Origin: DATARH01 sp963712835
GTDB lineage: Bacteria > Pseudomonadota > Alphaproteobacteria > ATCC43930 > CGMCC-115725
NCBI GenBank assembly: GCA_963712835.1
Contig: CAVQJJ010000005.1
Location: forward strand, 310,001-374,000
DNA length: 64,000 nt
Reading direction: 5' to 3'
Each line of letters starts with the position of its first letter. Position 1 is the first letter of the stretch. The notes beneath the pieces are model-generated. The model worked only from the letters and a program-made list of their open reading frames with translations, ran no database searches and had not been told where the DNA came from. This document shows positions 53,672-62,175 of the stretch, piece after piece. Position numbers and translations under genes: made by a program.

Positions 53672-54652
53672 ATGAACATCGCCGACAATCCCGTTTTCCA
53701 AGATGCCGAAGCGGCCCGCGAGTTTCTGGAAAGCCTGTTGTGGGGCGATGCGCCGATCTGCCCTCATTGCGGTTTGGTCGGGTGTGCAAAGCAACTACAC
53801 GGCACCGGTGGAGCCAAAGGCACAAAGCACCGCGCGGGCGTCTACAAGTGCAAGGGGTGCGAGAAGCAATTCACCGTCACAGTCGGCACGGTGTTTGAGC
53901 GCTCGCATATCCCGCTCAACAAATGGTTGTTGATCCTGCATTTGATGGTTTGCAGCAAGAAAGGCGTCTCGGCCCACCAAATCCACAGGATGCTCGGGCT
54001 GACCTACAAATCGGCATGGTTCGCTTGCCATCGCATCCGCGAAGCGATGCGCGACGGTCGCCTCGGCCCGCTCGGCGGCGAGAACAAGGTCGTCGAGATT
54101 GATGAAACCTATGTCGGCGGCAAGGAAGCCAACAAGCACGCCTGGAAGCGCACGCCGGGCAGTCAGGGCGGGGCGAACAAGGCTCCAGTTCTATCGCTGA
54201 TCGAACGCGATGGGATGGTGCGCTCGCAGCATGTCGCGAACATCAATGCCAAGACGATTGGCCCGGTGATCGCCAAGGAGATAAACAAGGCCAGCTACAT
54301 CATGACCGACGATGCTCTGGTCTATCCCGCCGTCACCAAGGATTTTGCCGGCCACGGCACGGTCAACCACAGCGCCGAGGAATACGTCCGCGCCCAGTTC
54401 TGGCACACCAACACGGTTGAGAACTATTTCAGCATTTTGAAGCGCGGGATCACCGGCACGTTCCATCATGTGAGCGAGGCTCACTTGCACCGCTACCTTG
54501 CGGAGTTCGATTTTCGTCACAACACGCGCTCGGGCCTTGGTGTCAATGACGGCGAGCGCATGGCGAAAGCCGCAAAGGGCATCGTCGGCAAGCGCCTCAC
54601 CTATCGGCGGACTGGTGGGGCCGAAGAAACCGAGCAAGAAATCCCGTTCTAA
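53672..54652 (+). CDS. IS1595-family (ISXO2-like) transposase
   Basis: 326 residues. The N-terminal zinc ribbon is CPHCGLVGCAKQLHG with YKCKGCEKQFTVTVGTVF (C-x2-C, C-x2-C), as in the family. The catalytic DDE core has VVEIDETYVGGKEANKH, the second Asp in SYIMTDDALVYPA and the N-x3-(E/Y) segment HTNTVENYFSILKRGITGTF. The gene is intact. It lies inside the proteasome-like gene (see 53021-53611 and 56016-56651). IS1595-type elements often carry passenger genes, and the zinc-ribbon pair at 54983-55938 may be such cargo. Confidence 0.9.
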   Translation: MNIADNPVFQDAEAAREFLESLLWGDAPICPHCGLVGCAKQLHGTGGAKGTKHRAGVYKCKGCEKQFTVTVGTVFERSHIPLNKWLLILHLMVCSKKGVSAHQIHRMLGLTYKSAWFACHRIREAMRDGRLGPLGGENKVVEIDETYVGGKEANKHAWKRTPGSQGGANKAPVLSLIERDGMVRSQHVANINAKTIGPVIAKEINKASYIMTDDALVYPAVTKDFAGHGTVNHSAEEYVRAQFWHTNTVENYFSILKRGITGTFHHVSEAHLHRYLAEFDFRHNTRSGLGVNDGERMAKAAKGIVGKRLTYRRTGGAEETEQEIPF

Positions 54653-54714
54653 GCGCGAGAAACCCAGGCTCTTGCCGCCAAAGGCAGAGCCACCGCGCCA
54701 GTTGCGCCTATCGT

Positions 54715-54889
54715 TTACCGACGCCGAGTAGCTGGCCGTTTCTTGGGCTTGCTCTGTTGCTTGCCGTGCCCGGTCGGATGGTCAATGGGCGGATGTTTCG
54801 CCACCACTTTGACCGCTTCTTTGAAGCGCTCCCACGAAATCGGGGACAAGCTCGATATCGTCCGGCGTAAGGGGCTTCTCACTTTTCAT
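54715..54889 (-). pseudogene. Frameshifted small passenger ORF of the IS1595 element
   Basis: From the ATG at 54889: MKSEKPLTPDDIELVPDF, then after a one-base shift WERFKEAVKVVAKHPPIDHP and GHGKQQSKPKKRPATRRR to a TAA at 54715. The second part matches the short basic ORF commonly found beside ISXO2-like transposases (W-E-R-F..AV..V...PKH-like). One extra base (GATTTCGTGGGAG) breaks the frame. It is convergent with the transposase. Confidence 0.4.
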
Positions 54890-54982
54890 GCAGGAAATCC
54901 TAGCACGGCGGGAGCCGGTTCGCACCGGCCCCCGCCGCTCGCTTATCCTGATAGGTGCCAACCAAACCAGGAGCGAAAATCA

Positions 54983-55459
54983 ATGGTCGACATGGCCGCC
55001 ATCGCAAGTGCCGCTAGCGCACTGAAGAGCGCCTTTGACATCTCTAAGGTGGCGCTTGGTCTCCGCGATGCCGCCTTGATACGAGCCAAGGTTAGCGAAA
55101 TGCAGGGAGAGATCAGTTCCGCCCTGGCTAACGCAATAACGGCCCAAACTGACCAAATGGCGATGCTGGAGGAAGTAGGTAATCTTAAACAGCAAATTGC
55201 CAAAATGAAAGCATGGAATACCGAGAAAAAACGCTACAAAATGCGACAGTTGGCCGTAAACGCCCCCACTTACGCTTATGCTATTAAGCCTGACTGTCAA
55301 GGGGACGATCCGTTTTATTGTATATGTACCAAATGTTACGAAAATGGGGAGAAGTCTGTTCTCCAATTTACGAGGTCGCTCTATGGAACCTCGCAAATAA
55401 CTCTGAAATGTCCGGTTTGCACGACTGAGTTTCATGCCGAACGTTGGCCTCCGCCATGA
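54983..55459 (+). CDS. Zinc-ribbon protein of unknown function
   Basis: 158 residues from the ATG at 54983 (CAGGAG upstream; the 80 codons before it are not coding). Residues 1-85 are alpha-helical and probably coiled (AAIASAASALKSAFDISKVA, then ALANAITAQTDQMAMLEEVG). A C-terminal zinc ribbon follows, with Cys pairs in CICTKC and LKCPVCTTEFH. The helical part followed by a zinc ribbon is a layout found in many mobile-element and defence-related small proteins, but I assign no function. Its stop overlaps the next ATG (ATGA), so the two form a small operon. Confidence 0.65.
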   Translation: MVDMAAIASAASALKSAFDISKVALGLRDAALIRAKVSEMQGEISSALANAITAQTDQMAMLEEVGNLKQQIAKMKAWNTEKKRYKMRQLAVNAPTYAYAIKPDCQGDDPFYCICTKCYENGEKSVLQFTRSLYGTSQITLKCPVCTTEFHAERWPPP

Positions 55460-55938
55460 TCGGGCGTCCCTCTGGCATTCCGTTCCAAGACCTTTGCACC
55501 ATGGTCGGCCTTCTGACCATTACATGGGCGTGGTCGGAAAATACCCTCGCCATGACCCTCGGAATCATCAACGAACATGCCGGCCCTATCGAGGGTCATT
55601 CGGAAGCCCCGCTATCACTCAAACGTCGCCTCAAATGCTTCAGAGCCGTATTGCGAACCGTTGCCGCCTTGGAACCCCTGCAAAAGGAGGGTTCGGCGCT
55701 GGCGGAACGCTTTGGAAAGCTCAGCGTGCGTCGCAACGACTTTATTCATGGTGCTGCGTGGCAGACACATGAAGGCGCGTTCGAGTCTCTGGCGATTGGC
55801 GTCCATGCCGGGAATTACGCGACTAAGTACCATCGCTTCAATGTAGAGGATGCGCGATTGCTCAACGTCGAGGTCGCCAAACTCCAAGATGATACCGCCG
55901 CCTTCATGCTGAAGGTCGTCGCCATCTTCCAGAAGTGA
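55456..55938 (+). CDS. Hypothetical protein paired with the zinc-ribbon gene
   Basis: 160 residues from the ATG at 55456, which overlaps the upstream stop. It is mostly alpha-helical (MVGLLTITWAWSENTLAMTL; SLKRRLKCFRAVLRTVAALE; FGKLSVRRNDFIHGAAW). The RRNDFIHG segment, with Arg, Asn-Asp and His, resembles the nucleotidyl/RNase-type R-x4-6-H motif of HEPN-like folds; if so, it would be a toxin-type RNase, but this is only a hint. It lies inside the insertion that splits the proteasome-like gene. No function is assigned. Confidence 0.6.
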   Translation: MIGRPSGIPFQDLCTMVGLLTITWAWSENTLAMTLGIINEHAGPIEGHSEAPLSLKRRLKCFRAVLRTVAALEPLQKEGSALAERFGKLSVRRNDFIHGAAWQTHEGAFESLAIGVHAGNYATKYHRFNVEDARLLNVEVAKLQDDTAAFMLKVVAIFQK

Positions 55939-56015
55939 TGGCCGAGCTTGCGCCATGGCGCGCAGATTAAAGCAATCAACTAATAGACGCGAAGCCCTCT
56001 AGGTTTGTTAAGTAA

Positions 56016-56651
56016 CTAAGCGCCAAATTTTTCTAGCATCTCTGGAGGCATTTCCCGCAGAAATGGACTTACTTCTCTCGGAAGAGAATCAATCACGGAG
56101 CCATACCGATCAATTAGATCGTCTTTGCTCACATCATAAAAACATTCATTGATCGGAAGTCTTCGCAACTTCGCTATTTCGGTGTCAATGATAGTTTCAA
56201 ATATTTCATGAAAGCTTATGGTAACGGAACGGGCGCGTCTTCCTGGCGGGGACATTCCTTCGGCCATACGGCGAGCCGTCCGCTCTAAAACTAAACCGGC
56301 TATGGTTCGCACGTGCTCGAACAGCAAATCTTCTATGTGGAAGTTTTGCGCCTCCTCGGAAATTTCAAAATCATTCCGGAGAAAATCAAAAAAAGCGGAT
56401 GCAGCATCAAATATATTATGAAAATGTGGAGCACATCTCGGGCTCTCACGAAACGTTTTTATAATAACATCCAGGGGAATTCCCATGTAATCGAGACTAT
56501 TATACACCATCAGTCCAATAGGATCACTGGTTGTTAATTCAAAAATCTTATCGGCTGAATTATATATCTTGCCCGTCTGCGTAATAGTCACGGCGCTGTC
56601 AGCTGACAGCGCCGCCGCACGTCGGTTCAGGATCGCGATTTCAGCGGTCAT
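56016..56651 (-). pseudogene. N-terminal half of a split proteasome-like Ntn hydrolase
   Basis: 211 residues from the ATG at 56651; the long upstream frame is shadow of the H1-like gene. After Met, the sequence TAEIAILNRRAAALSADSAV with GKIYNSADKIFEL places Thr at position 1, Asp at 17 and Lys at 34, close to the T1/D17/K33 catalytic triad of HslV and proteasome beta subunits. DPIGLMVYNSLDYMGIPLDV follows. Family members I recall are 350-420 residues and end with the motifs found at 53021-53611. Here the frame stops at LEKFGA, next to the IS1595 region, so the C-terminal half is detached. It overlaps the H1-like gene start by 11 bp. Confidence 0.6.
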
Positions 56652-56886
56652 TGTTCCAACGGGCCGCAGCAGCTCGTTGGGCAATCTCCCGTCGCCGCGC
56701 TGGCGACAATTTGGATGCTCGTGCTCTTCCCCCCTTTTTTCCGCCAAGCTTGCCGAGTGCGACGGCAGCCGGATTTTTCCGAACAGGCGGTTTGTGTTCT
56801 GCGTCCGCTTCGCCCGTGGCAATATCCACGATAAGCTTGGCAAGCTGGTTCGCGTCGCGAGGGCGCGTGCTTGAGCGGCTAGGCAT
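56641..56886 (-). CDS. Small basic H1/KGG-like protein
   Basis: 81 residues. The C-terminal half reads KNPAAVALGKLGGKKGGRAR, then ASKLSPARRREIAQRAAAAR and W; this Lys/Gly/Ala motif is widespread in small bacterial proteins annotated as histone-H1-like or RNA-binding. It could bind DNA/RNA, or mark a substrate for a protease. The gene overlaps the next gene by 11 bp, so the pair is translated together. With the proteasome-like gene and the 62-codon gene it may form one functional cassette. Confidence 0.65.
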   Translation of the reverse strand: MPSRSSTRPRDANQLAKLIVDIATGEADAEHKPPVRKNPAAVALGKLGGKKGGRARASKLSPARRREIAQRAAAARWNNDR

Positions 56887-57163
56887 GGCTTATCTCCGAC
56901 CGATTCGTTCGGCCCTGTCAAGCGCGGAGTTGCTCGGAGATAATCCAATATTGGGTATCGATCCGGATGTTTCAAGTTTGGCATCCGGTGAAGTAGAGGT
57001 TATCCTCCTCGGCCAATGACGCGCCCGTCGGGTCGCTAAAGGCAACCTCCGTGAGCAGAATTCTTGATTTCTGCACAACCTGCCATGGGTCGGGCCTCCG
57101 ATATAGCGAAACCGGCTTTCTGGAAAATCAGCCCCGTTAAAGCGAACCCCGGCGCGCCCCGGA

Positions 57164-58648
57164 TTAGCGAGCTTCAAACTGAAGGACCCAATCTTCGTCG
57201 CCGCTGTGATTTTTGCCTGGCGTGGTAAATGTGATTAACCCCTCCGATCTCAGTTCAATACCCTGAGCAGACCTAAAAGTACCATCAGTCGGATCATACC
57301 AGTGGGCGGCGGCTCTCTTTGGGAGTTGGTTATTGTCCACGGTGATCGTACGGGAGGTGGGTATATATGTAATCACAAGGGTCTTATCGGGTGTGGCCGC
57401 AGTAGTCGCATAGGTATTTGCCGTAACAGAACCCGTTCCGACGCGCGCGGCGTCGCCATATCCATCGATTACAATCTTGTGCTCCTGATCGGGGACGAGG
57501 TCTTGCCAGTTACACCCCGTAAAAAATTCCCTCATGAGGGAGAACTGGTGAATTCCTTTTGTATCGAGCATTGACTTCCAGGCAAAAGGCAATGTCCAGG
57601 TCACCTTACTTCCATATAATTGTCCTGTACTCCCCGATAAAGCTGCCCAGTATTCCTGCCGTCTTAAATTGGGAGGCGATCCACCGGCCGTATTCGTTAG
57701 ATGTTCAAATTCATAGCTTGCTTCCACCATAAAAACCGGCCGAAAGTTTTCCCTGTTATATTCCTCAAGTATCTTAGCGTACGTGGGGTAATAAGTATAA
57801 ACACCGTCGAGCTGAACGATCGAATGCCACGCGGGATCATCGAGAGACGCGCTATTTAGGTAATTTAGTTCGATCGTCTGGAGATGATCCGGGTCAGTCG
57901 AATGAATGCCCCGCGCCACCGCTAATACGGCCTCGTCGTCTTCCAGGTTTTTCCATGTTTGAAAATCATTTCCGTGCATCCAAATGATATTTGGAAAGGT
58001 CCTATATCGCCTCCCCAGATATTCACCATACATGTATGCCTTCGCCGGTCCGTTGTGTCTTAAGGTATCGAGCCAGCCTGACGTTTCCGCCGGGGTTAAC
58101 AACAACACAATTCCGTGTTTGGCAGCTATTTTAATAATGTCATCTAAACGATGAAAGTAGGCGGGATTTGGCGTAGTAATATCTCCTTCGGTAAGAAAAG
58201 GTGCAGTCCCATCGGGGGTTGTGGCATCGCGGTTGCATGTTTCATTGTCTCTACACATAACGTGCACCCACAACGCATTGATACCATATTGCGCACGATT
58301 TGCAAAATAGTACTCTGCATCAGCCTCGGTCATTTTTCCAACGACCGTTTGAGGTGAGTCGCCCATCATTAAGAACGGTCGATTATTCTGATCAACCAAA
58401 TATCTTCTGTTGACACTTACTTTCAATGGATAGGCTGGCCTACTGTAGGAAGAAGCAGGCCTTGCTGCATCAAACACATGCACTGGACGTTCCGCCGCAC
58501 CGCCGAGTATCCCTGCGGATAGGTAGAGGGACACATAGCTGACAATAGCGTTGAGCGAGACGTATTTATGAAATAAAAACCCCGCGGCAAACGAGAATGA
58601 TGCTATCAGGGTGGCACGTTTTATGGGCGGCAAATACGAAAAATGCAC
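57164..58648 (-). CDS. DUF4038-type glycoside hydrolase-like protein (apiosidase-like), exported
   Basis: 494 residues. The N-terminus has a hydrophobic segment (KRATLIASFSFAAGFLFHKY and IVSYVSLYLSAGIL), a signal or anchor. From about residue 80: VNRRYLVDQNNRPFLMMGDS, then ADAEYYFANRAQYGINALWV, HGIVLLLTPAETSGWLD, FPNIIWMHGNDFQTWKN and PVFMVEASYEFE are the TIM-barrel motifs of DUF4038; the Asp/Glu in HGND and VEASYE are likely catalytic. The C-terminal part (about 400-494) matches the collagen-binding-2 beta domain usually linked to it. It should attack plant-type polysaccharides (GH140-like). Base composition is clearly more AT-rich than its neighbours, suggesting foreign origin. It ends about 280 bp from the H1-like gene start. 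Confidence 0.78.
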   Translation of the reverse strand: MHFSYLPPIKRATLIASFSFAAGFLFHKYVSLNAIVSYVSLYLSAGILGGAAERPVHVFDAARPASSYSRPAYPLKVSVNRRYLVDQNNRPFLMMGDSPQTVVGKMTEADAEYYFANRAQYGINALWVHVMCRDNETCNRDATTPDGTAPFLTEGDITTPNPAYFHRLDDIIKIAAKHGIVLLLTPAETSGWLDTLRHNGPAKAYMYGEYLGRRYRTFPNIIWMHGNDFQTWKNLEDDEAVLAVARGIHSTDPDHLQTIELNYLNSASLDDPAWHSIVQLDGVYTYYPTYAKILEEYNRENFRPVFMVEASYEFEHLTNTAGGSPPNLRRQEYWAALSGSTGQLYGSKVTWTLPFAWKSMLDTKGIHQFSLMREFFTGCNWQDLVPDQEHKIVIDGYGDAARVGTGSVTANTYATTAATPDKTLVITYIPTSRTITVDNNQLPKRAAAHWYDPTDGTFRSAQGIELRSEGLITFTTPGKNHSGDEDWVLQFEAR

Positions 58649-59274
58649 CGGTCAAAACTCCCAAAACGCGCGACGGGCTCAATTTATGCAGAATAACACA
58701 TACCCGACCGGATGGGCGGCCCTACATCTTGTGTAACAGTGCGCAATTACCGGCTCTGATCTGCCGTATAAGGGCCATTCTGGAAAGTGTTTTAAAATAT
58801 TCAGGTAATATTTTGGGTGCTTTCAAATGAATCTACCTGACGCGCCCGCTTATACTCGATTGCGGGCTCAAACTCTCTCCAGGGCGCTGCCCGCCGCTGC
58901 CGGGATCGCATAACCGCCTAATATGAAAACTCGCCGGCGGGCGGACCGTGATCAGCCGGGTGTCAGGGCGAGGGTGCAGGACCGCACAGGCTGTTGCGAC
59001 ATTGCCGGTCAGGTAGAAGCGGCTACCGCTCATTTGCGCCGTCCCTTGCGTCTGGCGGCGATGGCGAGCGCGACGCCAGCGTGTTACGCCAAAACGAAGC
59101 ATTGTTTTCGGGGAAACAAATGTCTGACAACGCCGATCAGAATAAGACGGCTGGCACAATACCCGGTGGCAGCGCAAGGTCTGGCGTACACCAAAGGTCA
59201 TTCTAGCGGAGTTGGTCAACACGGAAGGCGGCCATGAAGGCGAAATAAGTGACGGTGCCCGCTCTGCAACCAGC
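58649..59274. other. 630-bp interval without a gene
   Basis: Short open frames on both strands have no start site or family features. It includes the promoter region of the DUF4038 gene and the left flank of IS630. Nothing else is seen. Confidence 0.4.
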
Positions 59275-60412
59275 TAGTGGATCGACGCTGACGAATGATT
59301 CCAGCCGGCTTGCGGATGTGCGAGTCTGGCTGGATGAGGAAAGGCATTGAGGTTCGGCTGGGTCCGGGCGAGCGCGAGCGGCTGGAAGCTGTGATCGGAT
59401 CGGGGAACAGCCCACAGAAGCACGTTTGGCGGGCTCGGATTGTGCTGCTGAGCGCCGATGGGGTGGGCACGATGGCGATCCAGCGGCTGACCGGCAAAGG
59501 CAAGCCGACGATCTGGCGCTGGCAGGCACGCTTTATGGCCGAAGGCGTCGACGGGTTGCTCCACGACGCGACGCGCCCCGGTGGCAAGCCGCCGCTGACG
59601 CCGGCGGCGGTCGAACGCGTGGTCGAGATGACGCTGGCCGAGTCGCCTGGCGAGACGACGCACTGGACCGGCCGGGCAATGGCGCAAGCCGCCGGGGTCA
59701 GCCATCGCAGCGTGCAGCGGATTTGGGCGGCGCATGGCCTCAAGCCGCATCGGGTCAAGACCTTTAAGCTGTCGAACGACCCGAAGTTCGCCGCCAAGGT
59801 TCAGGATGTCGTCGGCCTCTATGTCGATCCGCCCGAGCACGCGCTGGTGCTCTCGGTCGACGAGAAGTCGCAAATCCAAGCCCTCGACCGCACCCAACCG
59901 GGACTGCCGATGGAGAAGGGCCGCTGCGGGACGCTGACGCACGACTACAAACGCCACGGCACGACGACGCTGTTCGCCGCCCTCGACGTGCTCGACGGCC
60001 GGGTGATCGGACAGTGCATGGCGCGTCACCGGCATCAGGAGTTCATCCGCTTCCTCAACAAGATCAACCGCGAGACGTCGGCCGTACCGGAGTTGCACCT
60101 GATCGTCGACAATTATGCGACGCACAAGCATCCCAAGGTGACCGCCTGGCTCGAACGCCATCCCCGGTTCCACTTCCACTTCACCCCGACCTCGGCCTCC
60201 TGGCTCAACGCGGTCGAGGGGTTCTTTGCCAAATTGACCAAACAGCCGCTCAAGCGCGGCGCCTTCAAGGGCATCGTCGATCTCCAGGCGGCCATCAACC
60301 GATACCTCGCCGAGACCAACGACAACCCAAAGCCCTTCACCTGGACTGCCGATCCCAACGCCATCATCGAAAAAGTCCGGCGCGGGAAACAGGCGTTAGA
60401 GTTGGTCCACTA
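59275..60412 (+). mobile_element. IS630-family insertion sequence
   Basis: Imperfect terminal inverted repeats begin CTAGTGGATCGACGCTGACG at the left and, on the complementary strand, CTAGTGGACCAACTCTAACG at the right (about 23 of 29 bases match over the extended arms). TA dinucleotides at 59275-59276 and 60411-60412 are the target duplication expected of this family. The element is about 1.13 kb with one transposase gene. Confidence 0.7.
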
Positions 60413-60413
60413 G
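59334..60413 (+). CDS. IS630-family transposase
   Basis: 359 residues from the ATG at 59334 (MRKGIEVRLGPGERERLEAV is the usual family start; an in-frame ATG at 59295 would add 13 residues). The N-terminal part is a double helix-turn-helix (SADGVGTMAIQRLTGKGKPT, ARFMAEGVDGLLHDATRPG). The DDE domain has VLSVDEKSQIQALDRTQP, LIVDNYATHKHPKVTAWLER and TPTSASWLNAVEGFFAKLT, with all three acidic residues. The frame is intact, and its TAG stop overlaps the right-end TA target site. It reads rightwards towards small hypothetical genes. Confidence 0.9.
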   Translation: MRKGIEVRLGPGERERLEAVIGSGNSPQKHVWRARIVLLSADGVGTMAIQRLTGKGKPTIWRWQARFMAEGVDGLLHDATRPGGKPPLTPAAVERVVEMTLAESPGETTHWTGRAMAQAAGVSHRSVQRIWAAHGLKPHRVKTFKLSNDPKFAAKVQDVVGLYVDPPEHALVLSVDEKSQIQALDRTQPGLPMEKGRCGTLTHDYKRHGTTTLFAALDVLDGRVIGQCMARHRHQEFIRFLNKINRETSAVPELHLIVDNYATHKHPKVTAWLERHPRFHFHFTPTSASWLNAVEGFFAKLTKQPLKRGAFKGIVDLQAAINRYLAETNDNPKPFTWTADPNAIIEKVRRGKQALELVH

Positions 60414-60428
60414 ATCACCTATAATCAA

Positions 60429-60581
60429 ATGAGCCGCTACTTTCCTCGCTTCCGGTGGATGGACGTTTGCGTGCTGGCTGGGTTGTTCGCCACATTGGCG
60501 ATGCTATCGCTGCGCGATCCCGGCTCGCACGTCTGGCAGGATACAATGCTACCCGTGCGCTTCTCGTACTCTTCGCAGTGA
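60429..60581 (+). CDS. Very short membrane-protein ORF
   Basis: 50 codons (MSRYFPRFRWMDVCVLAGLF start) with one hydrophobic helix (about 11-30). No ribosome binding site of quality is visible. It starts 16 bp after the IS630 end, so it may be the remainder of a gene cut by the IS. Confidence 0.35.
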   Translation: MSRYFPRFRWMDVCVLAGLFATLAMLSLRDPGSHVWQDTMLPVRFSYSSQ

Positions 60582-60600
60582 TAAGCTGGACGAAGCGCCG

Positions 60601-60897
60601 GTGAGGCTGTCACCGATCCTCTTACCAGCCGTTGCAGCCTGCCCCGATCCAGCCGCCCAAGCCCGCGAGGACGCCAAGGTCAAAGTGCTTGGTGACGCGA
60701 TGTTCTATTGGCGTTGTGAGCACCAAGTGGTCGTCAGGGCCGGCAAATGCCGGCAGTGGTCGGAGGCGTTTGAGCGGGATCGTGCGTCGTTCGTCGCGAA
60801 GTATGGCAACGATCCGGCCCGCGATAGGGGCGAGAGCACGTCGATCAAAATCGCAGCGCACTCCGCGACCGGCTGCGGAAGCAGCAGCTCCGATTGA
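60601..60897 (+). CDS. Small exported protein, uncertain
   Basis: 98 codons from a GTG. RLSPILLPAVAACPDPAAQA looks like a signal peptide, possibly lipoprotein-type (AAC), followed by VLGDAMFYWRCEHQVVVRAG and CRQWSEAFERDRASFVAKYG, which has normal protein composition and conserved-looking Cys. The C-terminal end (ATGCGSSSSD) may be out of frame: neighbouring frames look equally open there. No family is recognised. Confidence 0.4.
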   Translation: MRLSPILLPAVAACPDPAAQAREDAKVKVLGDAMFYWRCEHQVVVRAGKCRQWSEAFERDRASFVAKYGNDPARDRGESTSIKIAAHSATGCGSSSSD

Positions 60898-61138
60898 GCC
60901 ACCGCCTGCAGCTTTCCCGCAGCCCAGACCAGTTAGGAAGGCCATGCCGCCACCGTCGGCTGCTCCTGGTGCGCCCCAAGTGCACCGCCCAACCCCATCA
61001 AATTCTGACGCAAGCACCCGGCCGGACGCCCGGGCGCCGCTGACACAAAAAAGAGTTCACTGCGTGAGCGGCGTCACATTGCCCCTGTGGCGGCGGCGCT
61101 ATGTTCTCGGGGTCAGAGCAGCCCTTGGGGCGACGGTC

Positions 61139-61309
61139 ATGGAAAACTTTAGCAAACGCACCACCGCAATTATCATGGTCTGTTTTCTGCTGTTCGGCCT
61201 TGGCTGGGGTTACGGCTGGCAGATGGTGGCCGAGGGGAGTTGCCCCGCTGTCCATTGCGACTACCACTCCCAACACATGATCTGTACGCCGGTTGGGAAA
61301 GCTGCCTAA
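61139..61309 (+). CDS. Small single-helix membrane protein
   Basis: 56 residues from the ATG at 61139 (MENFSKRTTAIIMVCFLLFG, WGYGWQMVAEGSCPAVHCDY). One membrane helix (about 8-28), then a short Cys/His-rich outer tail (C-x4-H-C, H-x3-C). No family is recognised. The preceding 170 codons in the same frame are Pro-rich and look non-coding. Confidence 0.45.
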   Translation: MENFSKRTTAIIMVCFLLFGLGWGYGWQMVAEGSCPAVHCDYHSQHMICTPVGKAA

Positions 61310-62175
61310 GCGCCCTTGAACTCAGCGCTGGCAAGCTGGTCGATCCCGCATCGGTACCGAAGGCGCTGCCGGAGCGCGTCCCACCGCCGGAAGCGCCAGC
61401 ACGGCACCGTGGCGGCCGGCGAGCGCGGCGATAAGGAAACGCGCCAGAGGAAGAGCCCGGCGCGGGGGTGCGCTCCGGGCTCACTTCCCTGTCGGAGGAA
61501 GAGCGCGAGGGCGCTAGACGGGGGGACACCCCGTCCTCTCGCGCCACCGCAACGATCGCATTTAAACTGGTTTCCCACAACGCTGCGTTGAACGCTTCTC
61601 CGCCATGCGGGCCGCCTCTTCGTAGGCAAAAATGTGGCGCCATTGATGGGGAGACCAATCGGCGCCAGGTTCAGGGGAATGGACCACCGAGCAAACGTAC
61701 TAGTTGATCGTCGGTTCCCCTAGGGGGTTGATTGCTGCGGTCGACGCGCCGGTGTGCGACTGCGTGTGACAGACTCCTTCGGCCAAACCTTACGAGCGGC
61801 CTTCCCGCTCCCTGCGCCGGAGCGTCATGATGATGAGCACTATTCCCGTCGCCACCATGAGCAGGCCGTTCGGGCTGACAAGGGTAGCCGCGAGACCTAC
61901 GGCAATCGCCGTATGGAAAGGCCGTGGAGCCCACGCGACCGGCTGTACGATCTCGGCCGGCTGCTGTTCGACCTCGCCGGGCTGACCGAGGTCAGGATGT
62001 GATAGCAGCTAAGGGCCTAACCCAAGAGGCTATGATGCTAATCATCAGTGGCCACGGCCGCTTTTGAATCCGACAGCGGCCGCTCCGGCTCGGCGGCGGG
62101 AACTGGCCTTGAGCCCCTTGAACGGCTCTCACGGTTGTAGAACCCACCGGGTTGGATGGAGAGAAGCCAAAGCCA
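61310..62175. other. 870-bp interval with protein scraps but no complete gene
   Basis: A minus-strand reading from about 62003 to a stop at 61790 (FHTAIAVGLAATLVSPNGLL, MVATGIVLIIMTLRRRERE) looks like the end of a small membrane protein, but has no start codon. Another minus-strand reading ends near 61570 (RHIFAYEEAARMAEKRSTQR). An 8-bp perfect hairpin (GAGCCCGG with CCGGGCTC) lies near 61460-61490. Nothing else can be named. Confidence 0.35.

Noticed and set aside
53622..56008. ACAAACC and GGTTTGT as terminal inverted repeats of the IS1595 insertion
   Set aside because: Only 7 bp match, and no flanking duplication of the target is seen, so the ends were left undefined.
61459..61490. 8-bp hairpin GAGCCCGG/CCGGGCTC as a terminator
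   Set aside because: No T-run follows on either strand and no gene ends close by.
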